From NCBI GenBank assembly GCA_038363925.1, contig JAQQWL010000016.1:372001-436000 (forward strand): 64,000 bases of DNA, given 5' to 3'. Source of the DNA: Apiospora phragmitis (Eukaryota; Ascomycota; Sordariomycetes; Amphisphaeriales; Apiosporaceae). A program made the translations under genes and the position numbers. How positions within the stretch are numbered: the stretch's first letter is position 1; the number at the start of each line of letters is the position of its first letter. Below are positions 34,631-46,476 of the stretch, one piece after another. Under the pieces are notes generated by a model. It did no database searches. It saw only the letters and a program-made list of their open reading frames with translations, and was not told the DNA's origin.

Positions 34631-36123
34631 ATGATGGCGAGTAAAAACAGACTGATGCGCAATGTTCTCAGCACGGCGTCCCGAACAGTGCGCCGTGGAC
34701 AGAACGACCGAACCCTCCCCCAGACGCGATGCATCCACGCAACATCATCGCGTCGCACCGATGGTGTGTTCCGGGGTCTAACAGACGATCGATTACCAAC
34801 GCCCTGGATCGAAGCCTTCAGGTTACAGCAGTCTGGCAGGGGGGACAGTCTCAGACGATGCTCTCCCGCGCGAACGTGACATGTCACCGAAGAAAATGGG
34901 CGATAGCTACCACCGGGTGGTGCTTCCTCTTGGCCAGGACCCTTGGCTCTCTGATACCTACATCAATTCATCCGGTCACATTCGGTACGCCATCGACGAT
35001 GCACTGGCAACCCATACCACATGCGGCACTTCTCTGATACTATGACATTTAGGCTAGGAACGATGTTCATGGACTTGGATGCCCTCTCGGGCATCATTGT
35101 CTACAAGCACACAGGACCCGGCGTCACGACGGTGACTGCCGCACTCGACCGTATTACGATAGCCCACCCGCTGACGGAGATCTGCGATTTGGAGTACAGT
35201 GGGCAAGTAACCTATGCCTGGGGCGCTCAAGTCTTGAGATCACCTGCAAGGTAGCAAGAGCACGACCCGAGGGCGAGCCAAGCAAGCCGGAAGACGAGCT
35301 GCTTACGTGCACATTCACGATGGTGGCCTTGGACTCGGCTACCAAGAAGCCGGTGAATGTCCCGCGCTTGGAGTACACCACGCCAGAAGAAGAAAGGATA
35401 TTCAAGGCTGGCGAGGCCAAATCGTTGGCGAAGAAGGAGGTGCTCAAGACATCACTGCTGCAGACAGAGCCCAATGATGCCGAATCAGCTCTGATTCACA
35501 AGATGTGGCTGCAGCAAATCAAATACCACGACCCCAATGACGATCTCCGAAAACCTGGCAATGTTATTCCCATGACCAGGACGAAACTCTCCACGGCTAC
35601 CATCATGCAGCCCCAGTATAGAAACCGACACCAGACCATGATCTTTGGCGGGTACCACTTGAAGCAAACCTTTGAGCTGGCCTTTTGTTGCGCTGCTAGT
35701 TTTGGGCATGCCCGTCCTACATTCGTGAGCGCGGATCCATGCACTTTCAGAAATCCCGTCCCGGTGGGCAGTGTACTTTATCTGAAAGCCACGGTGGCGT
35801 ATACCGATCCTCCCCTGCTGGAAGAGGACGGCAGCCAGCCGCAACAGCAAGATTCGAAAAAGCCAATGACGCGCGTGCATGTGCGCGTGGACAGCAAGGT
35901 GAGAGACGTGGAGCATGGCTACGCGAAGCCGACGGGCCAGTTCAACTACACGTTCACCGTGCCCAAGGACATCAAAGTCTTGCCTCATACATATCAGGAC
36001 TTCATGATGTACATTGATGCGCGGAGGAGAGTGCGGCTTGGAGATGTGCAGCTTCAGCAGGAGCAGACTGAGTCACCGGAGAAGCAGAGACGTTTGGCTC
36101 GTGACACGAATGTCACGGAGTAA
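34631..36123 (+). CDS. Acyl-CoA thioesterase, ACOT9 type (two frame breaks)
   Basis: Hydrolyses fatty acyl-CoA to free acid and CoA; family members are mitochondrial double-hotdog enzymes. The basic, Ser/Arg-rich N-terminus (MMASKNRLMRNVLSTASRTVRR) fits a mitochondrial targeting peptide. Exons are 34631-34984 and 35053-36123, with a 68 bp intron (branch CTATGAC). Hotdog 1 holds GTMFMDLDALSGIIVYKH and hotdog 2 RNRHQTMIFGGYHLKQTFELAFCCAASF (read as two adjoining blocks). The frame breaks twice: one G too many in the six-G run near 34841-34846, and one G too few in GGGG at 35220-35223. Correcting both gives exactly 474 residues that match the family throughout. Both lie in G runs, so base-calling errors are likelier than decay. 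It begins only about 200 bp from the transposon block. Confidence 0.88.
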
Positions 36124-36527
36124 TGTGGTTAATAGTCAGCTGTAGAGTGACCTTAGCTACTTAGTCTTCCGAAGAGACAAGAACATCAATGAATCAATCA
36201 ATCAACTCCTTCTGTGTCAGTCACGAGTAGTCATTTTGAGTTGGCGCGATGAGATGATCCAGCAGCATCCCGCATCCCGTATCCCGCATCCCATGCAATC
36301 CCTAGCAAAATGCCCCACTACAGCCAGCACAGCTACAGCAATCCACTAACTAATGCGACGCAACTCACTCAGCACAGCTTGGAGTCATCATCCTGAGTCA
36401 ATAACACAAACAAATCCCTGGGTGTCAAACAACCTCCTGTGCCCAAATCTCGGCTATCCCCCAGTATTCCGCACACCTCTTCCTTGTCCGTGATTAAAAG
36501 CGCACCTGCCCGCTTACTTTCGTCAAG
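36124..36527. other. Intergenic between thioesterase and ATG12
   Basis: Contains the thioesterase 3' end and ATG12 promoter. The tract 36265-36292 repeats the 7-mer ATCCCGC with small changes (about four copies). No gene is seen. Confidence 0.6.
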
Positions 36528-37080
36528 ATGGAGTACCCAGACGTGCCCGAACGCAGCAACTCTTCGCCCTCCCCTCCGCCGTCGCCCATCCTGGACAGCC
36601 CGGCCTCGCCCGAGCTGCCCTTGACCATGACCGCCTCGGCCGTCCTGACGGCGCTGCCGCGCGACGCCAGCTCCGCCCTCGCCAGCGCCGGCGACCAGCT
36701 CGAGCAGCCGGAGAAGGTCGTCGTGCGCTTCAAGGCCGTCGGGTCCGCGCCCCAGCTGCAGCGCGAGGTGCGCAAGATCAGCGCCGCCCAGAAGTTCGAG
36801 GCCGTCGTCTCGCACCTGCGGAAGGCCCTCCGCGTCGCCCCCACCGAGGGCCTGTTCCTCTACGTCAACAGCGCGTTTGCGCCGGCTTTGGATGAAGTGG
36901 TTGGCAACCTCCACAGGGTATGTGAGACATCTATACACATAGATGTATTAATGCATCGTTCACTTTCGTATGACACTACCCTTCCACTGTCCATTAACTA
37001 ATCATTGGGGAAAGTAGTGTTTCAAGGATTCCAGCGACCAATTGGTCGTTGCCTATTCCATGACGCCTGCTTTCGGTTAA
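36528..37080 (+). CDS. ATG12: Autophagy ubiquitin-like protein ATG12
   Basis: A 150-residue ubiquitin-like modifier that is activated by ATG7 and ATG10 and conjugated to ATG5; the conjugate promotes ATG8 lipidation on the forming autophagosome. Exons are 36528-36917 and 37018-37080, separated by a 100 bp intron (branch ACTAAT). A Pro/Ser-rich N-terminal tail (SPSPPPSPILDSP) precedes the conserved core: KVVVRFKAVGSAPQLQ, ISAAQKFEAVVSHLRK and LFLYVNSAFAPALDEVVGNL. The C-terminus reads CFKDSSDQLVVAYSMTPAFG, and the required terminal glycine is the last residue, so no protease processing is needed. The gene is intact and converges on panB, with 163 bp between the stop codons. Confidence 0.96.
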
Positions 37081-37243
37081 AACGGCTACCTACCTACATA
37101 CAGCTCTTCATTGCTTGCTAAATCTCTATCTGACTCCTGGTATCCTGCGAACGCCTTCTAATTATAATGCTAACGCCAAATCATGCACCTATGTTCTTCA
37201 TGGCCCTGCCGTATTTCAAAGGGCAAAGGCCTCCAAGAACTTA

Positions 37244-38328
37244 TTAATTACTGCCCTTCACACTTTCCCCGACAGCTTGGCTGAATACCTCCAGCTCATC
37301 CTTAGAAATTGGATAAGTATGCTCAGGTGCTGGATATGAACGGGCCTTGACCTCTTCGTGGTATGTCGTTATAGCCTGCAGGCTTTCGGCCCATACGTTT
37401 CCGTACTGCTTGACGAACTTTGGGAGGAATCGTCCAGGGGGGAAGTTCCCAGTCATATCGACTTGAACAAGAACTTGGCCGGAGCAGCCATTGCCGGCGC
37501 CGATGCCGATGGTTGGGATGGAGAGCTTTTGGGTGATTATGCTGGCTACCTCTGCCGGGACGGCTTCGAGTACGGTCGCGAAGCTTCCCGCTTCCTGCAC
37601 AGCAAGCGCATCTTCGAGCACTCTCATGGCACCGTCTGCAGTCTTGCCTTGTACACGGAAACCTCCCAGGGAATTCTGTCGCTGGGGAGTCAGACCGATG
37701 TGAGCAAGCACGGGAATGCCGGCACGTGTGATCTTGGCGATGGTGGGTGCCATCTCCTTCCCACCCTCAAGTTTGATGCCTTGCACGCGGCCTTCTTTGA
37801 CAAAACGAATGGCTGTGTCTAAAGCCTGCTCGGGAGAGATCTCGTACGAGCCCATGGGCAGATCACCAATCTATTGTTGCATCAGCTTCCAGTGTCTATC
37901 GGAGAACAACATGAGCAATGACTTACGGTAAAGGCTGCCTTGGTTGCCCGCGCAACAGAACGGCAGTGCAGCAGCATTTCCTCGACTAGGACCTCGCTGG
38001 TGTCTTCCATGCCTAGCGCAACCATGGCTAGACTATCGCCGACCAGCACCATGTCCATACCGGCAGCATCGGCGACATGGGCACTGGGGAAATCGTGTGC
38101 AGTGATCATGGTGATGGGCTCATTCTTCTTGTACATGGACCGCAGTGTGCCCATGGTGACCTTCTTCCTTTGAGAAGTGGATTGAGTTCCTAAGGGAGAG
38201 TGTGAGCTCCATCGATGTTGTTGTTGGGCGAGGAGCGACGACAAGGGTGCAACATTGTTCAGGGGTGCAGATGATCGGGTGCCCCGATATAAGGATAAAG
38301 CACATGTCTTAATGGATCGGAAAGACAT
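37244..38328 (-). CDS. panB: 3-methyl-2-oxobutanoate hydroxymethyltransferase
   Basis: First committed step of pantothenate (coenzyme A) synthesis: adds a hydroxymethyl group from methylene-tetrahydrofolate to 2-oxoisovalerate, giving ketopantoate. Exons 38328-37927 and 37870-37244 (56 bp intron, GTAAGT donor) give 342 residues. A basic N-terminus rich in Ser/Arg (MSFRSIKTCALSLYRGTRSS) suggests mitochondrial import, as is known for fungal PanB. Signature blocks are present: EPITMITAHDFPSAHVADAAG, MVLVGDSLAMVALG (metal-binding Asp), LPMGSYEISPEQAL, KLEGG and AHIGLTPQ. The catalytic glutamate is in LEAVPAEVA (about Glu236), followed by IGIGAGNGCSGQVLV. No frame break. It is convergent with ATG12. 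Confidence 0.96.
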
Positions 38329-40145
38329 CCTCTTTTGTCGGGCCTAAACAGCAATGCAAGGAGCTCGAATGTAATGTGCGCTTCAATTGATGATGAGCAT
38401 TGAGGTTTGAAAAGGAGTGAGTCAGGTTGGCCTTCTTTTCGCGTGCAATTTCGGGTTTTATTATTCGGTCGTGATGGGATTTGCTGCGTACAACTGAGAC
38501 TCATCACAGATACTTTTGGTGTTTTTCTCTGAACCCCTGTCGCCTGCATTAAGTACATGGGTACATACCGATTTTACCGTTTCTCCGATTACCACCACTC
38601 AGGCTCGCCACTGACCGAGGTGCTAGGAGTTCCAGCATTTGGGTTTTAGAGACTCTAACCGTACCTGTTACTTTAGGTTCCGAGTCTACCCCCAATCACA
38701 TGAATTCGTCCGTATCTTTTCAGCTGTGGCCTAGTTCTTGCTATCAATCTGATGTGAGATCAATAAGGTCACTTTCTAGAAAGAAGCATGCAGGTCGCGG
38801 GGGCTACAGCTGTAAAGTGTCCGAGCACTGACAACCATGCGAAGGCCAAACCTGGCAACGAAGACGATGCCGACCTTGGACATCAACCAAGCCAATCTTT
38901 ACGTCTTGTATTCTTTGAAAGGGAGAGTTCTACGTCGACTGCTGTATACCCTAATAAGCTTACAGGTCAATTGATAAGGCTGGCTTTGCAAGACTGACAA
39001 GCTCAGTTCAGCTTGGCAATGGCCCTCTTTCGCCCGCCTCTAGATGACTAGGGGTCGTCAGAAATGCAAGCGAAGAAGCCACCACCGCCGCCACCGCCGC
39101 CGACGGCTCCCGGGGTCGTTAACCGCACCTCGCTCCCTACGGCCGTTGCGCTGGCAGTCTCGTCCATGGCTTCGATCATCCTGCCGAGAGACCTGAGATT
39201 CGCCCGACGGCTGGCTTGGACGTTTGTTTAGACAGGCATGGGGCGGCTGGAACCTGCCAGCTCTGGCACAACAAGCCACCCCTCCTCTTCGCCTTTGGTC
39301 TTGAATGTGAGGTAGTTGTATGCTGCCTTCCTCGCTCACGCGCCGCTGCTTGTAGCTGTCCAGCTCGTGGTAGAGACTATTTTCGTTTCACAAGAGTGCA
39401 GATCTATGGGTGCACAGCCTTCTTGGACGTCTTTCTGGCGAAAGAAGCTTCTTGAATGGGGTCCCAGCTTGGAGATGATCATTCAATTGCTTTATATAGC
39501 ACTATAATAATCCAATGCAATTCATCTGGTACTTACCTGCTTTTTTTTTCATTCACCCCTCAGTGGTAGTGCGGGGTTGTTATATTGTATTTCTTAGGGC
39601 ACTTAGGGGTCTCTATTCACTGCACGTAGGTAGGTATTAGTACCCTACTTAACCTACATCCTACCTAAGAGTCGTCCTGGCAATGACCTGGAGACAGTAA
39701 ACACACTCAGACTCGCACTCGGGAGTCGGAAGGGGTCGTGTAAGACGCTTCCTGTTCCTAGCCAGTGTATCGTTTGGTGCACCTTGCCCCCCACCTTGCA
39801 TCAAGTAGTTTGCATCCTCTTTGGTTTCACCATGCCGCGATAGAAGACCGATTGTATAACGGCGCCAGCCAGCCAGGAGTGCTGATGATTGTACAAGTCG
39901 ATTGTATGAATGCCCTCGAATCCCTCGTGGCAGAGATTAGCGCGAAGTTGCATTAGAAACATCAGATTGAACGAGTGCCTACATAATATAATAAATGCAC
40001 TTCTTACTTACAAGCAGATGGAGATTCCCATCACCTTCCCCAGCCATCACTTCTTGTTTAGAAATAAACATTCAATATTTGGAATCACGTTTGAAACGCT
40101 ATTTTGGCCCTGTATAAAGTCATTGAATACCTTCCAAGGATTTGA
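38329..40145. other. Intergenic, no gene supported
   Basis: Holds the panB promoter and a long unassigned stretch. A small plus-strand frame near 39064-39228 begins MQAKKPPPPPPPPTAPG and could be a fragment of a larger Pro-rich protein, but it has no partner exon that I can find. A 5'-TAGGTAGGTA-rich patch occurs at about 39627-39670. Confidence 0.5.
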
Positions 40146-42028
40146 ATGCCCATCATGGGCTCCGATACCCAACTTGCCGACACTGGCGGCGTCGGCGATG
40201 CCAATACCGGCACGTCGACTTACAAGCGGACGGCAGCGGACGAGGTGGCGGACACCAACATGTTCAAAGAGAACCTAGCCAAAGCGGCTTTTGAAGATTG
40301 GCCTAACGAAGCTGGCGTGAGTAACCACGCGGTTCATTTATAATTTGTTTCCAGCAGCATACTGATCTTTTTTTTCTTTCATTTCATCCTGAGCAGTTCG
40401 AGGGCTTGACTGAGCATCGTGGACCCGTCGAGCTTCGGGTCAAGGGTAACATTCCGACCTGGACTGCCGGATCGCTTTACCGCACTGGCCCCGGAGCCTG
40501 CACCGTTGAAGACACCAAAATCGGCACCTTCCACATCTCGCATTGGTTCGATGGGCTGGCCCACACCCACAGATTCGACATCTTGGCACCCGAGGGTGGC
40601 AGTTCAGCAGACAATGGCGCCGTTCGGGTGGTCTACTTTTCTCGTCGTCAGTCCGACACTCTCACCAAGCAGATCAAAGATGAAGGTCGCATGCTGTCCA
40701 AGTCCTTTGCCCAACGCAGCGACCCCTGCATTGGCATGTTCGGCAAATTCATGGCCATGTTCCAGCGCCGAGGCCAGATGTACACCAACGTCGGCGTCAC
40801 CGTCAACGCCAATATGCCAGCTTTTGAGGCCATTAACAACACCAACCGAGTCAAGTCTCAGGGCCATCTTGCAGGCGCCAGCAACCTCTTGATCGGATCG
40901 GATGTAGGCCTCTTTGCCCAGGCCGACCCGCAAACCTTGGAGATCACAGGGTACTTTTCCCAGGCGGCACTGCACCCGGAGCTAAAAGGCCAGATGGGAC
41001 CGGCACACGGTATGCGGGACTCAGAGACCGGCGACTATTTCAGCTTCAACCTCGAGCTTGGAGTATCGCCCACATACCGGGTCTTCCAGGTCAGCGCCGA
41101 CACCAGAAAGACTACAATCTTGGCAAGATTCCAGTCGAAGCCCGCCTATATTCATAGCTTCTTTCTCACCAAGAACTATGTCATTCTCTGCATCCCAGTG
41201 GCACACTTCCAATGGGGTGGCGCCAAGATTGTCTGGGAGGGCACCATACTCGAGGCCATTGCGCCATTCGACGACGCCGAGAAGTGTTATTGGTTCATTG
41301 TGGACCGCAACCACGGAAAGGGCATCATTGCCCAGTTCATGTCACCTGCCACGTTCTTCTTTCACACGACGAACGCGTTCGAAGATGACGACACTGGCGA
41401 CGTCGTTTGTGAAGTGATCCGTTATGCAAGCACGCACATTATGCAGGGATTCTACTACGATGTGTTATTGCAGCGCAACAACAAGGCGAGAAAGTTCTGG
41501 TGCGACGGCTCTAAGAAGTCCGACTTGATAGGCGAACTCGTGCGGTACCGCTTTGCTGAATCCGATTTCGATTCCAGCCAGGATGATCAATCAGAGCTGC
41601 CATCCCCGGAGGTAGTCCTCAAAGTGACGGCCCCGCACATCGGAGACCTACCCACCATTAACGACGCTTACGCCTGCCGCAAGCACCGTTATACGTACAG
41701 CATGGCCTGTCGCGGCCTCAGCACACTATTCGACGGCATCTTGAAAGTCGACTGCGAGACCAAAGACGTGCTGATCTGGTCGGGGCCCCGAGGTCATTCG
41801 CCGAGCGAGGCAATCTTCGTGCCCCGCCCGTCCGGGGAGAAGGGACAGCTGGTCGATGAGGATGACGGCGTCTTGCTCAGTGTTGTGCTAGATGGTGTGA
41901 ACAAGACCAGTTACCTACTATGCTTGGACGCCAAGACGATGACGGAATTGGGTAGGGCTGAGTGTGAGTTCGCAGTTGCGATTACCCTGCATGGCCAACT
42001 TGTCAAGAGTACAGAATCGGGATTGTGA
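40146..42028 (+). CDS. Carotenoid cleavage oxygenase (RPE65/CCD family)
   Basis: Non-haem iron dioxygenase expected to split a carotenoid, apocarotenoid or related stilbene-type double bond into aldehydes; the substrate cannot be read from the sequence. Exons 40146-40316 and 40397-42028 give 600 residues, normal for the family. The four iron-binding histidines are recognisable: GPAHGMRD (His261), YIHSFFLT (His310), FFFHTTNAFE (His380) and ITLHGQLV (His589). Other family blocks are GSLYRTGPG near the N-terminus and HWFDGLAHTHRF. The usual GFHG motif at the last histidine is TLHG here. No signal peptide or obvious membrane span. No carotenoid synthesis gene is adjacent. No frame break. Confidence 0.93.
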
Positions 42029-42664
42029 GATTCTTTGGTAACCTGTCCTCGGGGTTTGCCGGGTGGGATATCACCGAGCTAAGGTCGGAGCAACAAGAAT
42101 ATGCAGACGAAATCATTAGGCTGGTCGTAAACCTGTCTCGGCTCCGCAGAGGATAATGCCGACCAGAACAACACAAAGAGTCCTGGATTTCATAAAGAGA
42201 GCAGAGAGGGCTTTTGCCAACCTAGCCTCTAATGACGGAGGAAAGAAAGAAGGAGATAACGATAACTAGCGGCAGATCAGAAAAGGCTTGATTTCCAAGC
42301 TAGTCCAGACGCAGTAACTCCAATCCCCGAATGCCTGTATTTCCGGTGTTAACGACGTGCTGCCCGCTGCCCGCTGCCCGCTGTACAGTCCCCGGCGATA
42401 CGCCAATAGACCGAATCCCAGGCTACCAAAATCCGTATTGCTGTTGACGTCAACAATTGTCACGTACTGCATCTACTTACTATGATTAAAGGTATATGAA
42501 AACCCCAGGGTCGGGCGAAAGACTGACTGGCTTGGCATTCCTCGTCAACAACTCAAAGTGAAGTCTGCAATAGCTCTGGAATCTGAACCATGTATTGACT
42601 AAACTGATTATACGATTCCTGATTACACTGAGTCCTGCTTCTATCTATCTGCTCATATAACGCC
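42029..42664. other. Intergenic, short tandem repeat
   Basis: Promoter region of the NmrA-like gene. The tract 42359-42383 consists of about 3.5 copies of GCTGCCC. No gene is seen. Confidence 0.6.
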
Positions 42665-43701
42665 ATGTCTCACGTCAAGAACGTCGCTATAGTTGGTGTA
42701 AGTTGACACGATGTGGAATGAAGACCAGATGAACTCAGAAGCTGATCAACTCATCATAGGCCACTGGCAGCGTGGGCTCCTACATCGTTGACGAAATCCT
42801 CAAGGCTGGCAAGCACCAAGTGACCGCCATCACCCGCCAAGCCAGCACCGCCGTCATGCCCGACGGCGTCAAGGTCGCCAAGGTGGACTACGCCGACCAC
42901 AGCTCCCTCGTGGCCGCCCTGAGGGGGCAGGACGTCCTGATCATCACCATGAGCGTCCAGGCCCCCAAGGAGGCGCAGCTGAAGCTGGTCGACGCCGCCG
43001 CCGACGCCGGCGTGCGCTGGGTCCTGCCCAACGAGTGGGGGCTCGACCAGACCAACGAGGCGCTCGCCGACGGCGCCTTCATGGGGCCCCCGAGCCGCGC
43101 CGTGCGCAAGCACATCGAGGACAGGGGCGTCAGCAGCTGGATCGGCGTCGTCTGCGGCTTCTGGTATGACTTCAGCCTCGGAGGCTCGCTCGCCCGCTAC
43201 GGCTTCGACTTCGGCAACCGCTCCGTCACCTTGTTCGACGACGGGACCCAGCCCATCAACACGACGACGTTCCCACAGGTTGGGCGCGCGGTCGCGCGGC
43301 TGCTGGCCCTACCGAGGGAGGGAAGTGCCGAGAGCGAGGGCCAGGGGAAGAAGAAGGGGAGCCTTGCGGACTTCCGCAACGGCTTTGTATACATCTCGTC
43401 GTTCTGCGTCAGCCAGAAGGACATGCTGGAAAGCGCGCTGCGCGTCACCGGCACCACGCTCGAGGACTGGACGGTCCGCCGCGAGGGCTCGGCCGAACGC
43501 TACGAAAAGGGCCTGCAGATGATGAAAGGAGGGAACATGGGCGGGTTCGTCCAGGCCATGTACACGCACACCTTCTTCCCCAACGACGACGGTGCCTACG
43601 AGAAGAGCCGCGGGCTCCATAACGAGCTGCTGGGCTTGCCGGTGGAGGATCTTGACGAGTTCACAAAGCTGGCGATTACTAGGAAGGACGACAAATACTA
43701 G
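42665..43701 (+). CDS. NmrA-like NAD(P)-binding protein
   Basis: Atypical short-chain dehydrogenase of the NmrA/isoflavone-reductase group; these bind NAD(P) and act either as reductases or as redox-sensing regulators. Exons are 42665-42697 (11 codons) and 42760-43701, giving 324 residues. The dinucleotide-binding motif spans the splice junction: VAIVG-ATGSVGSYIV, the GxxGxxG loop, which fixes the tiny first exon. Downstream are DVLIITMSVQ (strand 4), VRWVLPNEWGLD (typical NmrA-like block) and GVVCGFWYDFSLGG. No catalytic YxxxK is obvious, as in most family members. The GC3-rich codon use is typical of a well-expressed gene in this window. No membrane or signal sequence. Confidence 0.9.
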
Positions 43702-46476
43702 AGAAGGCGAAAAGGGAAGCATACAGACGCGATTTGAATAAGTAATAAGTAACCATAACAGTGAGAGCAGATAATCAGCGGAGGAATCTTGATCACACCT
43801 CCTTTTTAGATGTATAAATAAAAGTACTTTCGTTTTACAGATGGTTTACCTGTTGATTATAGAGACAGCTATGCTAGCAATACAACGACTGATAATGGTA
43901 AACATTATATAGACTAAGGATATAATAGTAGATGGTAGGTAGGTACTGTATCGAACCAGTCAGGCGAGCAAGCAGTTTGCTCGGGCAGTCTTCCGCCTCG
44001 TGGGGGAGTTAGAATCGAACCGGCGTGCAAAAAGAACATATTCCGTTCTTTTCATGTCTTTATTTCTTTCTGTTTCGCTCCTTTGGTATTTATGTCTTCT
44101 TTGGTAGCCCGCTAAATGTGTGATTATTTCCTACTGGGCTAGGTAAGACTTCACATCAAACCGAATGAAACCAGGCATTAGAATACTGTATTTCCGTACA
44201 GCCGCGATGACTACAAGAGCCATGCTACAGTGTACCAGTCGGGCTTCCCGATGCATCGTGCCACTTAGACGGGGAAGTAAACAGGCGTGTTTGTACAGCC
44301 GGCTATATCTCACCATGTAGTAGGCAAAACTCAAAGGCAGATTCAAGAAGCCCACTGGACCGAACTAGATTTGAAACGATACTATTTTTGCCGTGACTCT
44401 CTCAGTCACCAAGTTTACATTACTTTATTGGAAACGTTCTGCCACAAAAGCATGACTATGAAGCAAGCTCTTCGCTTAACTGTAAGCAACGTTCTTGCTT
44501 ATGATAGTTCTACTGCCAAACCTTAGCTTAACAAGAAGTAAACTGCAACACGTCGTGGTGAGCTCTACCCTAGTGACTCTATCAGTACTAAGTGAAAATC
44601 AATACGTCTTGGTTTATACTGGTGAAGAATGTCCAAGCATTAGATTGTATTTCAGAGGCTAATGGCTTACAAGAAAGCTTAACACCATGTAGACTCTATT
44701 GTTGCATAGCTTTGGCCTCGAAATCTGCACTGTCCGTATCTTGTATGGCTCCTATAGGAGCCATGCGACCTCTAGTATTTTCCCAAGATACGTTTCTTCC
44801 GACGGCTGGCCAGGCATGAGCGAGGCTAATCAAAATCATGACAAGCAGATGTGAAGGCGGTGCGGGATGATGGGCCAGATATACAGTGGCGAACCATCGG
44901 TTGCGTGGAGCCTATCTATTATATAAGATGTAATTATCAGTTGAAGCCCCTCCTATCTTCCACAGGCTGTTTTAGACATCAGCATGTGGCAATGTCAGAT
45001 CGTATCAGCGTAGCGTGCCCTGTCCTATCTTAGACATCACAGGAAAGGCTGGTAGACCTAGGAATTTCATATATGAAAGGGTTCCGTTGCCCATCCCTTT
45101 AGTCATGATCATCCTCGTCTAATCTAGGTGAGGGATGGAAGCAGACGCGGCTCAAAATGCTCAGCGCCCCGTAACAGCCGATGCCTAAGCCGCAGGTTTT
45201 TACCCCTGGATTTAACGATACGCTAAACCAATTTAAATTTCCGGACTTGCTGAGATATCATATGTAAGAACCGGAGAGGTCATTGCCTGTTCCTTGTCAA
45301 CTGGCTAAACTTGCGGCTGGGCAATACGATGGCCACAACAAGTTACATACATGCGTACCGGGCAGGAATATATATATAAGCAGAAGGAAAGCAGTAAGAC
45401 GGATGTACGGGCCTTTCACCGCCTCTAAACGGGTACTCAGCAGCCTTGTGGTGCACACCACCGCTTCGATGTTGTTTCAGGTGATACTACCCACAATCAA
45501 GCATGTGATCCCCGATGGATGTTGGTCTCTGTGTGTTCCATACTGGTGATCTTCGAATGATCCTTATGAAATACTGAGAAGACAGCGACGCCCCAGCCGT
45601 GATGCTGAAACACATTTCTCGAAAACGGGAGGCCATGCCTTTGCAAATTGATGCCACACCGTCGTAACTTCCAACCAACTCAGTTGTTCGCCAATACGTG
45701 GCATTATAATGGTGAAATATGAAACACAGACAGCTCAACGGGTGTCTTCATCCTTGATGCGGCTTAACCTAATCAGTAATCGCGTAAGGGGCCTGTATAT
45801 TATGCAACCGCTTGACGGCCGGGGCCTAGAATAGAAAATTTCGCGGGGGTACTGCTCGACTAAATTGATATAACCCATCTTTGGATGGTATAGTCTCGTA
45901 TTCCCCAATGCGACCCCTGACTGGTCTAAAGGCCCAAGTGCCGTCTTGGCACTGCAAGGGCATCTCGTACCAACATGGACAGATTCAACAACCACATCCC
46001 TCGCTTACTGTTAAAACCGCCTTGGGGGCTAAAGCTAGACCACGCACTCACTCAGTCATGTGCCTAGTTGGGCGTATCCGGGGACATCCCGTTGAGCAAT
46101 GTGGACAAGCTAAAGGCCAGTTTTTGTAGCCGAAACACGACAACAAACGTGAACGCGATGGCAGGTGGGGGAAGAAGAGTTATATGGAATATGGCATCGC
46201 CTTTCTGCCTATACAAAGACAACTTTCTATGCGGCTGCTCCCCAACTCCCACCTCTGTAGCAACATGAACGGAGCATTCCAATTTACATCATTTTCCCCT
46301 CGAATAAGGATACAGGGAGTCTGAATTTTCCACCACACCAAATCGGGCCATACATGCAGAGGCAAGAGAAAGGGTAGTCTTCATCGAGCGGTACGGTCAA
46401 TATGGGAGTCGGTCTGCCTCCTTGTATGACGCATCACTCGTCTACAGCAAGACATGCCCATGGGATACAGGATGAT
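43702..46476. other. Gene-poor interval, no gene supported
   Basis: About 2.8 kb with only short overlapping open frames (60-88 codons) lacking domains. Near 43960-44030 the minus strand contains GGTTCGATTC, a Pol III B-box-like word, but no A box or cloverleaf fits around it. I see no transposon ends. Confidence 0.5.

Noticed and set aside
35485..35988. 167-codon minus-strand frame
   Set aside because: Antisense of the ACOT9-type thioesterase.
36369..36938. 189-codon minus-strand frame
   Set aside because: Antisense of ATG12 exon 1; the plus strand encodes the conserved protein.
43975..44030. tRNA-like B-box word on the minus strand
   Set aside because: GGTTCGATTC is present, but no A box, acceptor stem or cloverleaf can be drawn around it.
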